DNA of 40,087 bases from contig NZ_JACTUZ010000025.1 in the NCBI RefSeq assembly GCF_014490445.1, forward strand, positions 1-40,087, in the 5' to 3' direction. The notes under the pieces were generated by a model. The model saw only the letters and a program-made list of their open reading frames with translations, did not search any database and had not been told where the DNA came from. This DNA is from Pseudoroseomonas ludipueritiae (GTDB lineage: Bacteria; Pseudomonadota; Alphaproteobacteria; Acetobacterales; Acetobacteraceae). The translations under genes were made by a program, and so were the position numbers. Positions 15,724 through 24,348 of the stretch are shown one piece after another (position 1 is the stretch's first letter; the number at the start of each line of letters is the position of its first letter).

Positions 15724-17831
15724 GCGGCTTCTCCGACCTCGCCCCGCTCTTCGACCCGCGCTCCGTCGTGCTGGTCGGGGCCTCCGAGCGCGCCGCCAGC
15801 GTCGGCGGGCGAACGCTCGCCAACATCGTGGACCACTCGGATTTCCGCGGCACGCTGCACCTGGTGAACGCGACGCGGCCGGAGGTGCGCGGCCTGGCCT
15901 GCCACCGGCGGGTCGCGGACCTGCCCTCCGCCCCGGAGCTGGCCGTCATCGCCGTGCCGGCCGCCGGGGTGATGGAGGCGCTGCGCGAGTGCGCGGCGAT
16001 CGGCGTGAAGATCTGCGTGATCCTCACCTCCGGCTTCGGCGAGACCGGGGAAGAGGGTCGCGCGGTCGAGACGGAGATGAAGGCGCTGGCGCAGTCCACG
16101 GGGATGCGCCTCTACGGGCCGAACTGCCCAGGCGTGACGAACATCAACAAGCGGCTCGGCTTCACCTTCTCCCCCGCCTTCAAGGACGATCTACGCCCCG
16201 GCCCGATTGGCCTGGCTACCCAGGGCGGTGGCCTCGGGCGGAACCTGATGCAGGCGATGGAGCGCGGCGCGGGCTTTGCCCTGTGGTGTTCCACTGGCAA
16301 CGAGGTGGACCTGCAGGTCGCGGACTTCATCCACTACATGGCCGGCGCGCCGGATGTGCAGGTGATCGGCACCATCTTGGAGGGGATCAAGGACGGGCCG
16401 CGCTTCCTGGCGGCGGCGCGGGCGGCGGCGGAGGCCGGAAAGCCGGTCGTGGCCCTGAAGGTCGGCCGCTCGGAGTACGGGATGAAGGCGGCGGCGTCGC
16501 ACACCGCCTCGCTCACCGGCTCCGCCGAGGTGAACAGCGCCGCCTTCCGCCAGATGGGCATCATCGAGGTGGACGACGTGGACGAGCTGGTGGATGTCGC
16601 CTCCCTGCTCGCGCGTGGGCGGCCGCAGCGCGGCGCGCGGATCGCCGTGTTTGGTTCCTCGGGAGGGGCCTGTGCACTGGCGGCGGACATGGTGGGGCAG
16701 GCCGGCATCGTGCTGGCCGGGTTCGCGCCGGAAACCACCGCGACGCTGGCGGAAAAGCTTCCCTCCTTCGCCGCGCTCGGCAATCCCGTGGACACGACCA
16801 CCGTCACCCTGACCAACCCGTCCGTGATCGAGGAGACGCTGGCCGCGGTGGCGAATGACCCGGCCGTATCGCTGGTGATGCTGCCGATGCCGCTCGATTA
16901 CGGGCCCGTCTCGCTCACCGTGGCGGAGCGGATGGCGGCGGCGCAGCGGCTCTCGCCCGTGCCGCTCGTTCCGGTCTGGATGAGCGAGCGGACGGGCGCG
17001 GCCTACCGGCACTTCGCGGAAGCGGAGATGGTGCCGATCCGCAGCCTTCGCAACGCCGCCAAGGCCTTCCGCCGCTTCATCGACCGCGGCGAATGGGAGC
17101 CGGGTGCGATGCCGCGAGGCATGGGCGCCGGGCCGCCGGGACCCACCCGGACGCTGTCGGAGGCGGAGGGCAAGGCGATGCTGCGCTCGTCCGGCCTCGT
17201 GGTGCCGGAGGGAAGGATTGCCCGCTCGGACACCGAGGCGGTGGAGATCGCGGCAGAACTGGGCTTCCCGGTTGCGGTGAAGATCGCCAGCGCCGACATC
17301 CTGCATAAATCCGACATCGGTGGCGTGGTGCTCGGGCTGCGGACGGCCGAGGCGGTGCGCGCGGCCTTCGAGGCCGTCAGAGAAGCGGCGCGCAGGCACG
17401 AGCCGGCGGCCCGCATCGACGGCGCGCTGGTGGAGCGCATGGCGCCTTCCGGCGGGCAGGAGATCCTGCTCTCCGTCTCGCGTGACCCGGTGTTGGGCCA
17501 GGTGATGACCTGCGGCCTGGGCGGCATCCATGTGGAACTGCTGCGCGACGTGTCCCGCCGCCTTCTGCCCGTGGATGCTGCCGAGGCCGGGCGGATGCTG
17601 CGGGAGTTGCGCGGCTTCCCGCTGCTGCAGGGCCTGCGCGGCGCGGCGCCCTGCGACCTGGAGGCGCTCTGTGCGGCGATGGCGGCGGTTTCCGCCCTGG
17701 TGGAGGCGCGGCCAGAGGGGATCGAGGAGATCGAGATCAACCCGCTGCGCGTCGGCGCCGCGGGCGAAGGCGCCTGGGTGCTGGATACGGTGGTGACGCT
17801 GCGTGAGAAAGATGCAGGCCCATGCGGATGA
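15720..17831 (+). CDS. NDP-forming acyl-CoA synthetase (acetate-CoA ligase ADP-forming family)
   Basis: A 703-residue single-chain enzyme with the ACD domain order. A CoA-binding Rossmann domain starts at LFDPRSVVLVGASE (10-23). Succinyl-CoA-ligase-like domains follow, with the phosphohistidine segment ASHTASLTGS and His261. A C-terminal ATP-grasp domain spans about residues 475-700 (LGFPVAVKIASADILHKSDIGGV, ALVERMAPSGGQEILLSVSRDPVLG, EEIEINPLRV). It would make acyl-CoA from acid, CoA and ATP with ADP as product, or work in reverse. It is coupled to the acyl-CoA dehydrogenase by a 4-bp overlap. The window therefore carries both AMP- and ADP-forming activation systems. Confidence 0.92.
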   Translation: MSGFSDLAPLFDPRSVVLVGASERAASVGGRTLANIVDHSDFRGTLHLVNATRPEVRGLACHRRVADLPSAPELAVIAVPAAGVMEALRECAAIGVKICVILTSGFGETGEEGRAVETEMKALAQSTGMRLYGPNCPGVTNINKRLGFTFSPAFKDDLRPGPIGLATQGGGLGRNLMQAMERGAGFALWCSTGNEVDLQVADFIHYMAGAPDVQVIGTILEGIKDGPRFLAAARAAAEAGKPVVALKVGRSEYGMKAAASHTASLTGSAEVNSAAFRQMGIIEVDDVDELVDVASLLARGRPQRGARIAVFGSSGGACALAADMVGQAGIVLAGFAPETTATLAEKLPSFAALGNPVDTTTVTLTNPSVIEETLAAVANDPAVSLVMLPMPLDYGPVSLTVAERMAAAQRLSPVPLVPVWMSERTGAAYRHFAEAEMVPIRSLRNAAKAFRRFIDRGEWEPGAMPRGMGAGPPGPTRTLSEAEGKAMLRSSGLVVPEGRIARSDTEAVEIAAELGFPVAVKIASADILHKSDIGGVVLGLRTAEAVRAAFEAVREAARRHEPAARIDGALVERMAPSGGQEILLSVSRDPVLGQVMTCGLGGIHVELLRDVSRRLLPVDAAEAGRMLRELRGFPLLQGLRGAAPCDLEALCAAMAAVSALVEARPEGIEEIEINPLRVGAAGEGAWVLDTVVTLREKDAGPCG

Positions 17832-17893
17832 AAGCCGCCATTCTGCACGAGGTGGGGAGCGTGCTCCGCCAGATCCTGCGGCCGGATCTTTGA
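17828..17893 (+). pseudogene. MDR-type (zinc) alcohol dehydrogenase, N-terminal stub
   Basis: A 21-codon frame begins MKAAILHEVG, the standard start of medium-chain dehydrogenases/quinone reductases. Its ATG overlaps the stop of the synthetase (ATGA), as a real operon member would. It continues for about ten more codons and ends at a TGA (17891-17893). Nothing of the rest of the domain follows, because the stop of the opposite-strand SDR begins 11 bp further on. The simplest reading is that a third operon gene was cut off here by the rearrangement that placed the minus-strand SDR operon next to it. Confidence 0.6.
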
Positions 17894-17903
17894 AGCCTGG
17901 CTG

Positions 17904-18734
17904 CTATCTTCGCCGGTCCGGCAGGTCGAGCGAGGTGGTGGCGGTGGCACCGGCATCCACCGGCAGGATCACCCCCGTGACCCAGCGCGCGTGGCCGGAG
18001 GCGAGGTAGAGCACCGCCGCCCCGCAATCCCACCCCGAGCCCTCCGTCCGCAGCAGGGATCGGTTGCGGCGGGCCTCGCGCATCTCCTCCGTCATGCCGC
18101 CGGCATAGACCATGGGGGTGTGGAGCATGCCCGGGCAGACGCAGTTCACCCGGATGCCGTCCCGCGCGTGGTGCACGGCCATGGCGCGGGTCATGTTCAC
18201 CACCGCCCCCTTGGAGGTGGGATAGAGCAGGTTCGGCGTCCCGCCGCGCAGCCCGGCGACGGAGGCGATGTTGACGATCGCGCCGCCGCCCTGCCGCACC
18301 ATCTCCGGGATGCTGAACTTCGCCATCAGCATCATGGAGGTGACGTTCACCAGCAGGCCGTGGTTCCACTCCTCGAGGTCGGTCTCCACCGCCGTGCCCC
18401 TGGCGCCGCCGATGCCCACATTGTTCACCAGCACGTCCACCCGGCCGAAGCGCGTCACCGCGGCATCGACAATGGCGCGGCATTCCCCAGGCCGGGTGAC
18501 GTCGGCCTGCACCACCAGGGATTCGCCGCCCTCGGCCGCGATCATCTCCGCCGTGCGCCCGGCCCAGCTCCGCTCGCGGTCCACCAGCACCACCCGCGCG
18601 CCCGCCTCGGCAAGGAGGATGGCCGAGGCGCGGCCATTGCCGATCCCCTCGGCCTGCGATCCCGCGCCGGTGACGATGGCGACCTTGCCCTCCAGCGCCC
18701 GTGCGATGCGCGGCGGCATAGAGGCTCCACTCAT
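17904..18734 (-). CDS. SDR-family oxidoreductase with extended nucleotide-binding loop
   Basis: A 276-residue SDR. The glycine motif is stretched to TGAGSQAEGIGNGRA (22-36) rather than the usual TGxxxGxG. NNVGIG is at about 104-109, the catalytic serine region IVNIAS at about 153-158, and Tyr171-x-x-x-Lys175 in YPTSK. The C-terminus has VTGVILPVDAG as in FabG-like enzymes. The ATG at 18734 overlaps the CaiB/BaiF stop by 4 bp, so it is the last gene of a three-gene unit with the CoA-transferase and the iron-type alcohol dehydrogenase. The extended loop is shared with the SDR at 23393 (GAG...GNGRA), marking both as one SDR subfamily. Confidence 0.9.
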   Translation of the reverse strand: MSGASMPPRIARALEGKVAIVTGAGSQAEGIGNGRASAILLAEAGARVVLVDRERSWAGRTAEMIAAEGGESLVVQADVTRPGECRAIVDAAVTRFGRVDVLVNNVGIGGARGTAVETDLEEWNHGLLVNVTSMMLMAKFSIPEMVRQGGGAIVNIASVAGLRGGTPNLLYPTSKGAVVNMTRAMAVHHARDGIRVNCVCPGMLHTPMVYAGGMTEEMREARRNRSLLRTEGSGWDCGAAVLYLASGHARWVTGVILPVDAGATATTSLDLPDRRR

Positions 18735-19804
18735 GGCCGCACCTCCGCCTGCCCGCCCAGCGGCGGTGCCTCGCCCAGCGGGGCCATGCCCTCCAGCCGG
18801 ACGGGAAATCGCGCGAGCGGGCCCAGGGCCGTCCTCTCCATGGCGCCGCGCGCGACGAGATGCGGAAAGCCGGCCAGCTCGCCGGGGGCCAGCACCGGCG
18901 CTGCCGGCACGTCGGCGGCCAGCAGGCGCTCCAGCAGGGCCTCGCTCTCCTCCTCGGCGCAGCGGGCGGCGATGGTGGCGTTGATCTCTTCGGTCTCCGG
19001 CACGCGCTGCGCCATGCTGGCATGGGCCGGGGTGTCGAAGGGGGCCAGCGGCATCGCCGCGACCAGCCGCGCCCAGAAGTGGTCTTCCAGCGCTGCGATG
19101 CTGAGGGCGCGTCCGTCGCGGCAGGGAAAGGCGCCGTAGGCGGGGCGCGATCCGGCGATGCCGCGCTGCGCCTCCAGCGTCTCCGCCCCCGATCCGGCAA
19201 AGCGGCCCAGGCGCGGGTTCATCCAGTGCAGCGCGCATTCCGTCAACGCCACGTCGAGGTGCTGTCCGCGCCCGGTGACGCCGCGCTGCACCAGCGCCGC
19301 CAGCACCGCCGCCAGCCCGTAGACCGAGCCGCAGAGATCGGCCACCGGCACGCCGGCGCTGCCGCCCGAGATGGCCTTGATGCCGGCGACGGAAAGGTAG
19401 TTCAGGTCGTGGCCTGGCACCGCCGCGTAGGGCCCGTCCTGCCCGTAGCCGCTGAGGGAGGCGTAGATCAGGCGCGGGTTCAGCGCCGCCAGCTCCGCGT
19501 AGCCCAGGCCGAGGCGCGCCATCACGCCGGGGCGGAAGCTCTCCACCAGCACGTCGTGCTCCGAGGCAAGCGCCAGCGCCCTCTCGCGCCCCTCCGGCCG
19601 CTTCAGGTCGATCAGCACGCTGCCCTTGCCGCGGTTCACCGCGCCGAAGACGCCGGGCGACATGCGCCGGACCGGGTCGCCCGCGGGCGGGCGCTCCACC
19701 TTCAGCACCGTCGCGCCCAGCTCGGCCAGGCAGCCCGTGAGAAAGGGTCCCGGCAATAACTCGGAGAAGTCGAGGACGCGAAGGCCGTGCAGGGGGCCGG
19801 GCAT
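18731..19804 (-). CDS. CaiB/BaiF-family (class III) CoA-transferase
   Basis: A 357-residue class III CoA-transferase, which moves CoA from an acyl-CoA donor to a free acid. The N-terminal LHGLRVLDFSELLPGPF and LGATVLKVERPPAGDPVR match the family. The aspartate that forms the covalent anhydride intermediate is Asp156 in GVPVADLCGS. SYxQDGPYA-like (SGYGQDGPYA) and GRGQHLDVAL are also present. It is somewhat shorter than the usual 390-410 residues but has a normal start and end, so this looks natural. It lies between the Fe-ADH and SDR genes with 1-bp and 4-bp overlaps. Confidence 0.9.
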   Translation of the reverse strand: MPGPLHGLRVLDFSELLPGPFLTGCLAELGATVLKVERPPAGDPVRRMSPGVFGAVNRGKGSVLIDLKRPEGRERALALASEHDVLVESFRPGVMARLGLGYAELAALNPRLIYASLSGYGQDGPYAAVPGHDLNYLSVAGIKAISGGSAGVPVADLCGSVYGLAAVLAALVQRGVTGRGQHLDVALTECALHWMNPRLGRFAGSGAETLEAQRGIAGSRPAYGAFPCRDGRALSIAALEDHFWARLVAAMPLAPFDTPAHASMAQRVPETEEINATIAARCAEEESEALLERLLAADVPAAPVLAPGELAGFPHLVARGAMERTALGPLARFPVRLEGMAPLGEAPPLGGQAEVRP

Positions 19805-20970
19805 CAGACCATCTCCTCGTACAGGGCGGATGCGGCGGCCGCGTCCAGGGGACGCGCATTGCCGTGGGTGGCGGCACTCAGCTGCGCCTGGCGGGCCAGC
19901 TCCGGGATCATCGAGGGCTGCACGCCGAGGGCGCCCAGGCGGGAGGGCATGCCGAAGCGGTCCCGCAGCCCGGTGAGATGCGCCATCAGTCGCTCCGCCG
20001 CTGTCATGTCCGGTTCACCCTCCGCCGCCACGCCGATCATCCGCGCGATCCTGGCGTAGCGCCCACCCGCCGCGGGAAGGTTGAAGCGCATGACATGCGG
20101 GCAGATGACCGCGAGCGAATCGGCATGGGTGCAGTCCGTCAGGGACTCCACGGGGGTGGAAAGGCCGTGGATGGCATCCACCCCCTTCAGCGTGATGCCA
20201 TGGCCGGCGAGATAGCTCGCCAGCATCATCGCGGAGCGCGCTTCGATATCCCGTCCATCCTCCACCGCGCGCGGGAGGTGCGCGGCGGCGAGGCGCATGG
20301 CCTCCGCCCCCACCATCTCCCCGATCGGATGCGGGCGGTTGGAGGTGAGCACGCCCAGCGCGTGCATCAGCACGTCGAAGCCGGTGGCCGCCGTGGCGCG
20401 CGGGGGCAGGGAGACGACCAGCTCGGGATCCAGGATGGTGAGGGCGGGGCGGAGATGCTCGCTGCGCAGCACCAGCTTGCGCCTCGGGGTCTTCAGCACC
20501 GCGCCGAGCGTTGTCTCGCTGCCCGTCCCGGAGGTGGTGGGGACGGCGACGAAGCGCAGCGGCTCGCATGGACTCTCCTGGATGCCCTCGTCGAACAGGC
20601 TGTCCAGCGAGCGGCCGGTGAAGCGGCGGAGGCAGGCACCTTTCACCGCATCGATGGTGCTGCCGCCGCCGAGCGCCACGATGGCGTCGCAGCCCTCGGC
20701 CTCCCACAAGGCCAGGATCGCTTCTACCTCCGCCTCGCGCGGGTTGGGGCTCACGCCGGTGTCGATGGCGACGTGCAGGCCCACGGCGCGCAGCAGCCCG
20801 GCCACGCGTTCCACCAGCCCTGCCGCTGCAACTCCGGCATCGGAGGCCAGCAGCACGCGGTTAGCGCCGAGCGCGCGCATCCTCTTGCCAATCGCTGCGA
20901 TGGCGCCGGGGCCGAAATTTGCCTGATGTGGCCAAGTTATGTCGACAGCCGCGATGTCCCGTTCGGCCAT
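19804..20970 (-). CDS. Iron-containing alcohol dehydrogenase (maleylacetate reductase-like)
   Basis: A 388-residue group III (metal-dependent) alcohol dehydrogenase from the ATG at 20970. The nucleotide-binding GGGSTIDAVKG is at 101-111 and PTTSGTGSE at 144-152. Metal ligands are visible as Asp199 and His203 in GFDVLMHALG, His268 in DAIHGLSTP and His282 in CTHADSL. The segment after His203 lacks the HAIE glutamate of classical members, so the branch is uncertain; maleylacetate reductase-like or alcohol/aldehyde dehydrogenase are both possible. It is the first gene of the three-gene unit and overlaps the CaiB start by one base. It is divergent from the acyl-CoA ligase at 21067. Confidence 0.88.
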   Translation of the reverse strand: MAERDIAAVDITWPHQANFGPGAIAAIGKRMRALGANRVLLASDAGVAAAGLVERVAGLLRAVGLHVAIDTGVSPNPREAEVEAILALWEAEGCDAIVALGGGSTIDAVKGACLRRFTGRSLDSLFDEGIQESPCEPLRFVAVPTTSGTGSETTLGAVLKTPRRKLVLRSEHLRPALTILDPELVVSLPPRATAATGFDVLMHALGVLTSNRPHPIGEMVGAEAMRLAAAHLPRAVEDGRDIEARSAMMLASYLAGHGITLKGVDAIHGLSTPVESLTDCTHADSLAVICPHVMRFNLPAAGGRYARIARMIGVAAEGEPDMTAAERLMAHLTGLRDRFGMPSRLGALGVQPSMIPELARQAQLSAATHGNARPLDAAAASALYEEMV

Positions 20971-21015
20971 ACGATTCCTCCGTGCAGGGTTTGCATGCTT
21001 GCCCCGCTGCATTGC

Positions 21016-21048
21016 TACGATATGCTGTAGATTATTACGAAATATCGT
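21016..21048. promoter_or_regulatory. Possible operator repeats in the divergent promoter region
   Basis: In this short AT-rich gap, TACGA starts at 21016 and again at 21036, 20 bp apart, within TACGATATGC and TACGAAATATCGTCG. The second copy is palindromic (ACGA, four bases, TCGT, at 21037-21048). ACGATAT (21017-21023) and ATATCGT (21042-21048) form a larger inverted repeat. The repeats lie between the Fe-ADH unit and the ligase gene. No regulator gene is adjacent, so the binding protein is unknown. Confidence 0.45.
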
Positions 21049-21066
21049 CGTTAAGGCGAGGGGGAG

Positions 21067-22647
21067 ATGATGTCCGAGCAGAGCGCTGCAAGGTCCGTGT
21101 ATGAGAGCGGCACGATCGGCGACATGATCGTCACCCTGCTGGACCGCTATCCCGACCGTATCGCCTTCATCGACGGCGAACGCCGCTTCACCTACGCGGA
21201 AACCCGGGACGCGATCAGCCGCGCCATCCAGCAGTTGCGCGCTCTCGGGCTGAAGCGGGGCGACACAGTGGTGCAGCTCTCCGGCAACCGGCCGGAGGTG
21301 TTCTTCGTCACCGCCGCGATCTATCTCCTCGGCCTGCGCTCCGTGACGCTGCAGGCGATGGGCGGGATCGAGGACCATGCCTATATCCTCGGCCATGCAG
21401 AGACGCGGCTGATGCTGGCGGATTCGGCCTATGCCGAGCGGACCCGCGCGCTGCGCGGCCGATTGCCGTCCATCCCACACTGGTACCTGCACGATGCCGG
21501 CGGCGAGCTGCCGGGCTTCTGGGAGGAGGCCGCGCGCTTCGCGCCCGCGCCGCTTCCCTCCGAGGCCGGGGCGGAGGACGTGATCCGCCTGGCCTATACC
21601 GGCGGCACCACGGGCCGCCCAAAGGGCGTGATGCTCCCGGGCCGCGCGGTGATGACGCAGACCCTGCTGCTGATGGCCGGCCGCGCCTGGAGCGATGGGG
21701 TGCGGCTGCTCTGCCCCACCCCGATCTCGCATGGGGCGGGCGCGACGCTGATCCCCGTCCTTTGGCGCGGCGGCACCGTGATCCTGCAGAAGGGATTCGA
21801 CCCCGACCGCTTCCTGGATGCGATGGAGGAGCACGGGGCCAATGCCACCTTCCTCGTGCCCACCATGGTCTACAAGCTGCTGGACCACCCGCGCACGCGC
21901 CGCACCGACTTCTCCCGCATGGAGACGCTGATGTACGGGGCGGCGCCGATGTCGCCGGCGCGGATCAGGGAGGGGCTGGAGGTGTTCGGCCCGGTCCTGC
22001 AGCAGGGCTACGGGCAGACCGAGGCACCGAGCGCCATCCTCACCCTTTCCCGCCAGGATCATCTGGACGCGGACGAGCGCATCCTCTCCTCCGCAGGCAA
22101 GCCCTATCCCGGCATCGCCGTGCAACTGCTGGACGAGAGCGACCGGCCCGTGCCGCAGGGCGAGGTGGGGGAGATCTGCGTGCGCGGCCCCCTGGTGATG
22201 GCCGGCTACCTCAAGCAGCCCGAGCTGACCGCCGAGGTGCTGCGCAACGGTTGGCTGCACACAGGCGACATGGCCTACCAGGACGCCCGTGGCTTCTTCT
22301 TCATCGTGGACCGCAAGAAGGACATGGTGATCTCCGGCGGCTTCAATGTCTATCCGAAGCAGGTGGAGGACGTGCTCACCACCCACCCCGCCGTCTCCGC
22401 CGCCGCCGTGATCGGCGTGCCGCACCCGACTTGGGGGGAGGCGGTGAAGGCCGTCATCGTCTGCCGCCCCGGCCGGAGCGCGAGTGCGGAGGAGCTGACG
22501 CGCTACGTGAAGGAGCGGCTCGGCAGCGTCCCCGCCCCGAAGAGCGTGGACTTCGTGGAGGGCCTGCCGCTGACGGTGCTGGGCAAGCCCGACAAGAAGG
22601 CCCTGCGCGCGCCCTACTGGGAGGGCCGGTCCCGGGCCGTGAGCTGA
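21067..22647 (+). CDS. AMP-forming acyl-CoA synthetase (ANL superfamily)
   Basis: A 526-residue adenylate-forming ligase. The start is one of two adjacent ATGs (21067 or 21070) after GGGGAG. The P-loop-like motif is YTGGTTGRPKGVML (177-190), followed by GYGQTEAPSA. The hinge and C-terminal motifs are GDMAYQDARGFFFIVDR and KKDMVISGGFNVYPKQVE. The catalytic lysine region reads TVLGKPDKKALR. It would activate an unknown acid with CoA and AMP release. It is divergent from the Fe-ADH/CaiB/SDR unit and shares a short putative operator region with it. Its end overlaps the opposite-strand remnant of a quinone oxidoreductase by about 34 bp. Confidence 0.92.
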   Translation: MMSEQSAARSVYESGTIGDMIVTLLDRYPDRIAFIDGERRFTYAETRDAISRAIQQLRALGLKRGDTVVQLSGNRPEVFFVTAAIYLLGLRSVTLQAMGGIEDHAYILGHAETRLMLADSAYAERTRALRGRLPSIPHWYLHDAGGELPGFWEEAARFAPAPLPSEAGAEDVIRLAYTGGTTGRPKGVMLPGRAVMTQTLLLMAGRAWSDGVRLLCPTPISHGAGATLIPVLWRGGTVILQKGFDPDRFLDAMEEHGANATFLVPTMVYKLLDHPRTRRTDFSRMETLMYGAAPMSPARIREGLEVFGPVLQQGYGQTEAPSAILTLSRQDHLDADERILSSAGKPYPGIAVQLLDESDRPVPQGEVGEICVRGPLVMAGYLKQPELTAEVLRNGWLHTGDMAYQDARGFFFIVDRKKDMVISGGFNVYPKQVEDVLTTHPAVSAAAVIGVPHPTWGEAVKAVIVCRPGRSASAEELTRYVKERLGSVPAPKSVDFVEGLPLTVLGKPDKKALRAPYWEGRSRAVS

Positions 22648-23234
22648 GCCGCCGCGTGGGCTTGGGGTGGCAACAGGATCTTCCCGAAATGACCGTTGGC
22701 CCGCATCCCGGCCAGCGCCTCCGCTGCCTGGTCCAGCGGATACTCCGCCGCGATCGGCAGGCGCAGGCGCCCGGCCTCCAGTGCGTCTCAGAAGCCGGCG
22801 CGCATGCGGCGGTTGATCTCGCTCACCTCCTCCGCGCTGCGGGTGCGGAAGGTGACGCCGACATAGGTGATCCGCCGCAGCGCGTGCGGTTCGAAGTCGA
22901 AGGCCGCCTCCCGCCCGCCGAGCCGCCGGACATTCACGACCCGGCCGAGGATGGCGGCGGCACGGAGGTTGGCGTTCATCATCGGGCCGGCGACCTGGTC
23001 CACGACGAGCTGCACGCCTTCCCCGCCCGTCGCGGCCAGCACCAGCACCGGTTAGCCGGATTACCCGTGTCCACGGACAGGTCGGCGCCGAACTCCACCA
23101 GCCGCGCGCGGCGCTCCGCATCGGTGGAGGTGCCGATCACCAGCCTGGCGCCCGTCTCCTTCGCAATCTGCAGCCTTATCAGCCCGGCGCCGCTGCTGGC
23201 GCCCTGGATCAGCACGGCCTCGCCCCTACGACGA
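22614..23234 (-). pseudogene. Zinc-binding/quinone oxidoreductase (MDR), truncated and frameshifted
   Basis: The remnant begins at the nucleotide-binding core (EAVLIQGASSGAGLIRLQIAK, then GTSTDAERRARLVEFGAD). It shifts frame near 23045-23050 into LVLAATGGEGVQLVVDQVAGP, and meets a TGA at about 22786 where a Trp codon would be expected (RAGF-stop-DALEAGRL). It then continues in frame to YPLDQAAEALAGMRANGHFGKILL, the typical C-terminal end. The whole N-terminal catalytic half (about 130 residues) is missing upstream of 23234. One frameshift, one nonsense codon and a truncation make it a pseudogene. No recognisable gene is seen in the 158 bp between it and the next SDR. Confidence 0.8.
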
Positions 23235-23392
23235 TTACCCTCATGCCCGTCTCTTCTCCCGCGCCGCCAGCCCGGCAGTATCCGCCTCGGACGAGGCAGT
23301 CATGCCGGTAGCTGTCCGCATCATCTTCTACGCGATCATGCGGCACGACGTGCACGACATCCGCTGATCACCTCCTGAAGAAAGACACGACC

Positions 23393-24259
23393 ATGGATGC
23401 TCCAGGCTTGAACCACGCTCCGAACGCAACGGACCCGGGCCGCTCGGTCCATCCCGAGACGCTGGGCCAGGGCCCGCGCTGCCGGCGCCTGGCCGGCCGC
23501 CGCGTGCTGGTGGTCGGCGCCGGCCAGCGCGCCAGCAACGAGCCCGCCCCGCCGGTCGGGAATGGCCGCGCCATGGCCATGCTCTTCGCGCGGGAGGGCG
23601 CCTCGGTTGCCTGCCTCGACATCGTGCCCGAGGCCGCGGAGGCGACCTGCCGGATGATCGCGGGGGAGGGGGGGCACGCCGTCCCCATCACCGCCGACGT
23701 CGCCGACCCAGGCGCCATTCCCCGCGCGGTGGCCGAGGCGAAGGAGAAGCTCGGCGGCCTGGACGGCGTCGTGCTGAACGTCGGCATCTCCACACGGCAG
23801 AAGGTGGACGAGTTGACGACGGAGGACTGGGACCGCGTCTTCGCCGTGAACGTCCGCAGCAACATGCTCTTTGCTCAGCAGGCGCTGCGCGCGATGACGC
23901 CGGGCGGCTCGATCGTGCTGATCTCGTCCCTGGCCAGCCAACGCGCCGCATCGCGCAACCCGGCCTATGAGACATCTAAGGCCGCGCAGGTCGCCTTGGC
24001 GCGCAGCATTGCCCGCGCCGGGGAGCCGCTGGGGATTCGCTGCAACAGCCTCGCCCCTGGCCTGATGGACACCCCGATGGGCCGCGACGCCAGCCGCAAC
24101 CGCGCCAACCGTGCCGCGCTGGTCCCTTTTGGCCGCCAGGGGACGGGCTGGGAGGTGGCCTATGCCGCGCTCTTCCTGATCTCGAACGAGGCGTCTTACG
24201 TGAACGGACACTGCCTGCTGGTGGATGGCGGTCTGGGCGCCGGGATCTCCAGGGATTGA
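23393..24259 (+). CDS. SDR-family oxidoreductase with extended nucleotide-binding loop
   Basis: A 288-residue SDR with an N-terminal extension of about 30 residues before the Rossmann fold. The glycine loop is stretched to GAGQRASNEPAPPVGNGRA (42-60), the same style as in the SDR at 17904. The catalytic region has LISSLASQ (about 177-184) and Tyr192-x-x-x-Lys196 in YETSK. The C-terminus YVNGHCLLVDGG is normal. It reads AACGTCNVGIS-like NVGIS instead of NNAG at the beta-4 position (about 129-133). A possible ribosome-binding site (CTCCTGAAGAA region) lies upstream. It is isolated between the dead quinone oxidoreductase and the IS6 element, so its pathway partners are unclear. Confidence 0.88.
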   Translation: MDAPGLNHAPNATDPGRSVHPETLGQGPRCRRLAGRRVLVVGAGQRASNEPAPPVGNGRAMAMLFAREGASVACLDIVPEAAEATCRMIAGEGGHAVPITADVADPGAIPRAVAEAKEKLGGLDGVVLNVGISTRQKVDELTTEDWDRVFAVNVRSNMLFAQQALRAMTPGGSIVLISSLASQRAASRNPAYETSKAAQVALARSIARAGEPLGIRCNSLAPGLMDTPMGRDASRNRANRAALVPFGRQGTGWEVAYAALFLISNEASYVNGHCLLVDGGLGAGISRD

Positions 24260-24348
24260 GAGGGTGAGGATCCCGCGAGTTGGCCTCGCTGTCTGCACAT
24301 TTTGGCGGGCAGTGTTGGTTCAAGCGTGGGGGAGAAGCGTGATCGGGC

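Noticed and set aside
19804-23121. Open frame of 1105 codons on the minus strand
   Set aside because: It is an accidental read-through of antisense ligase sequence into the true Fe-ADH gene, which starts at 20970.
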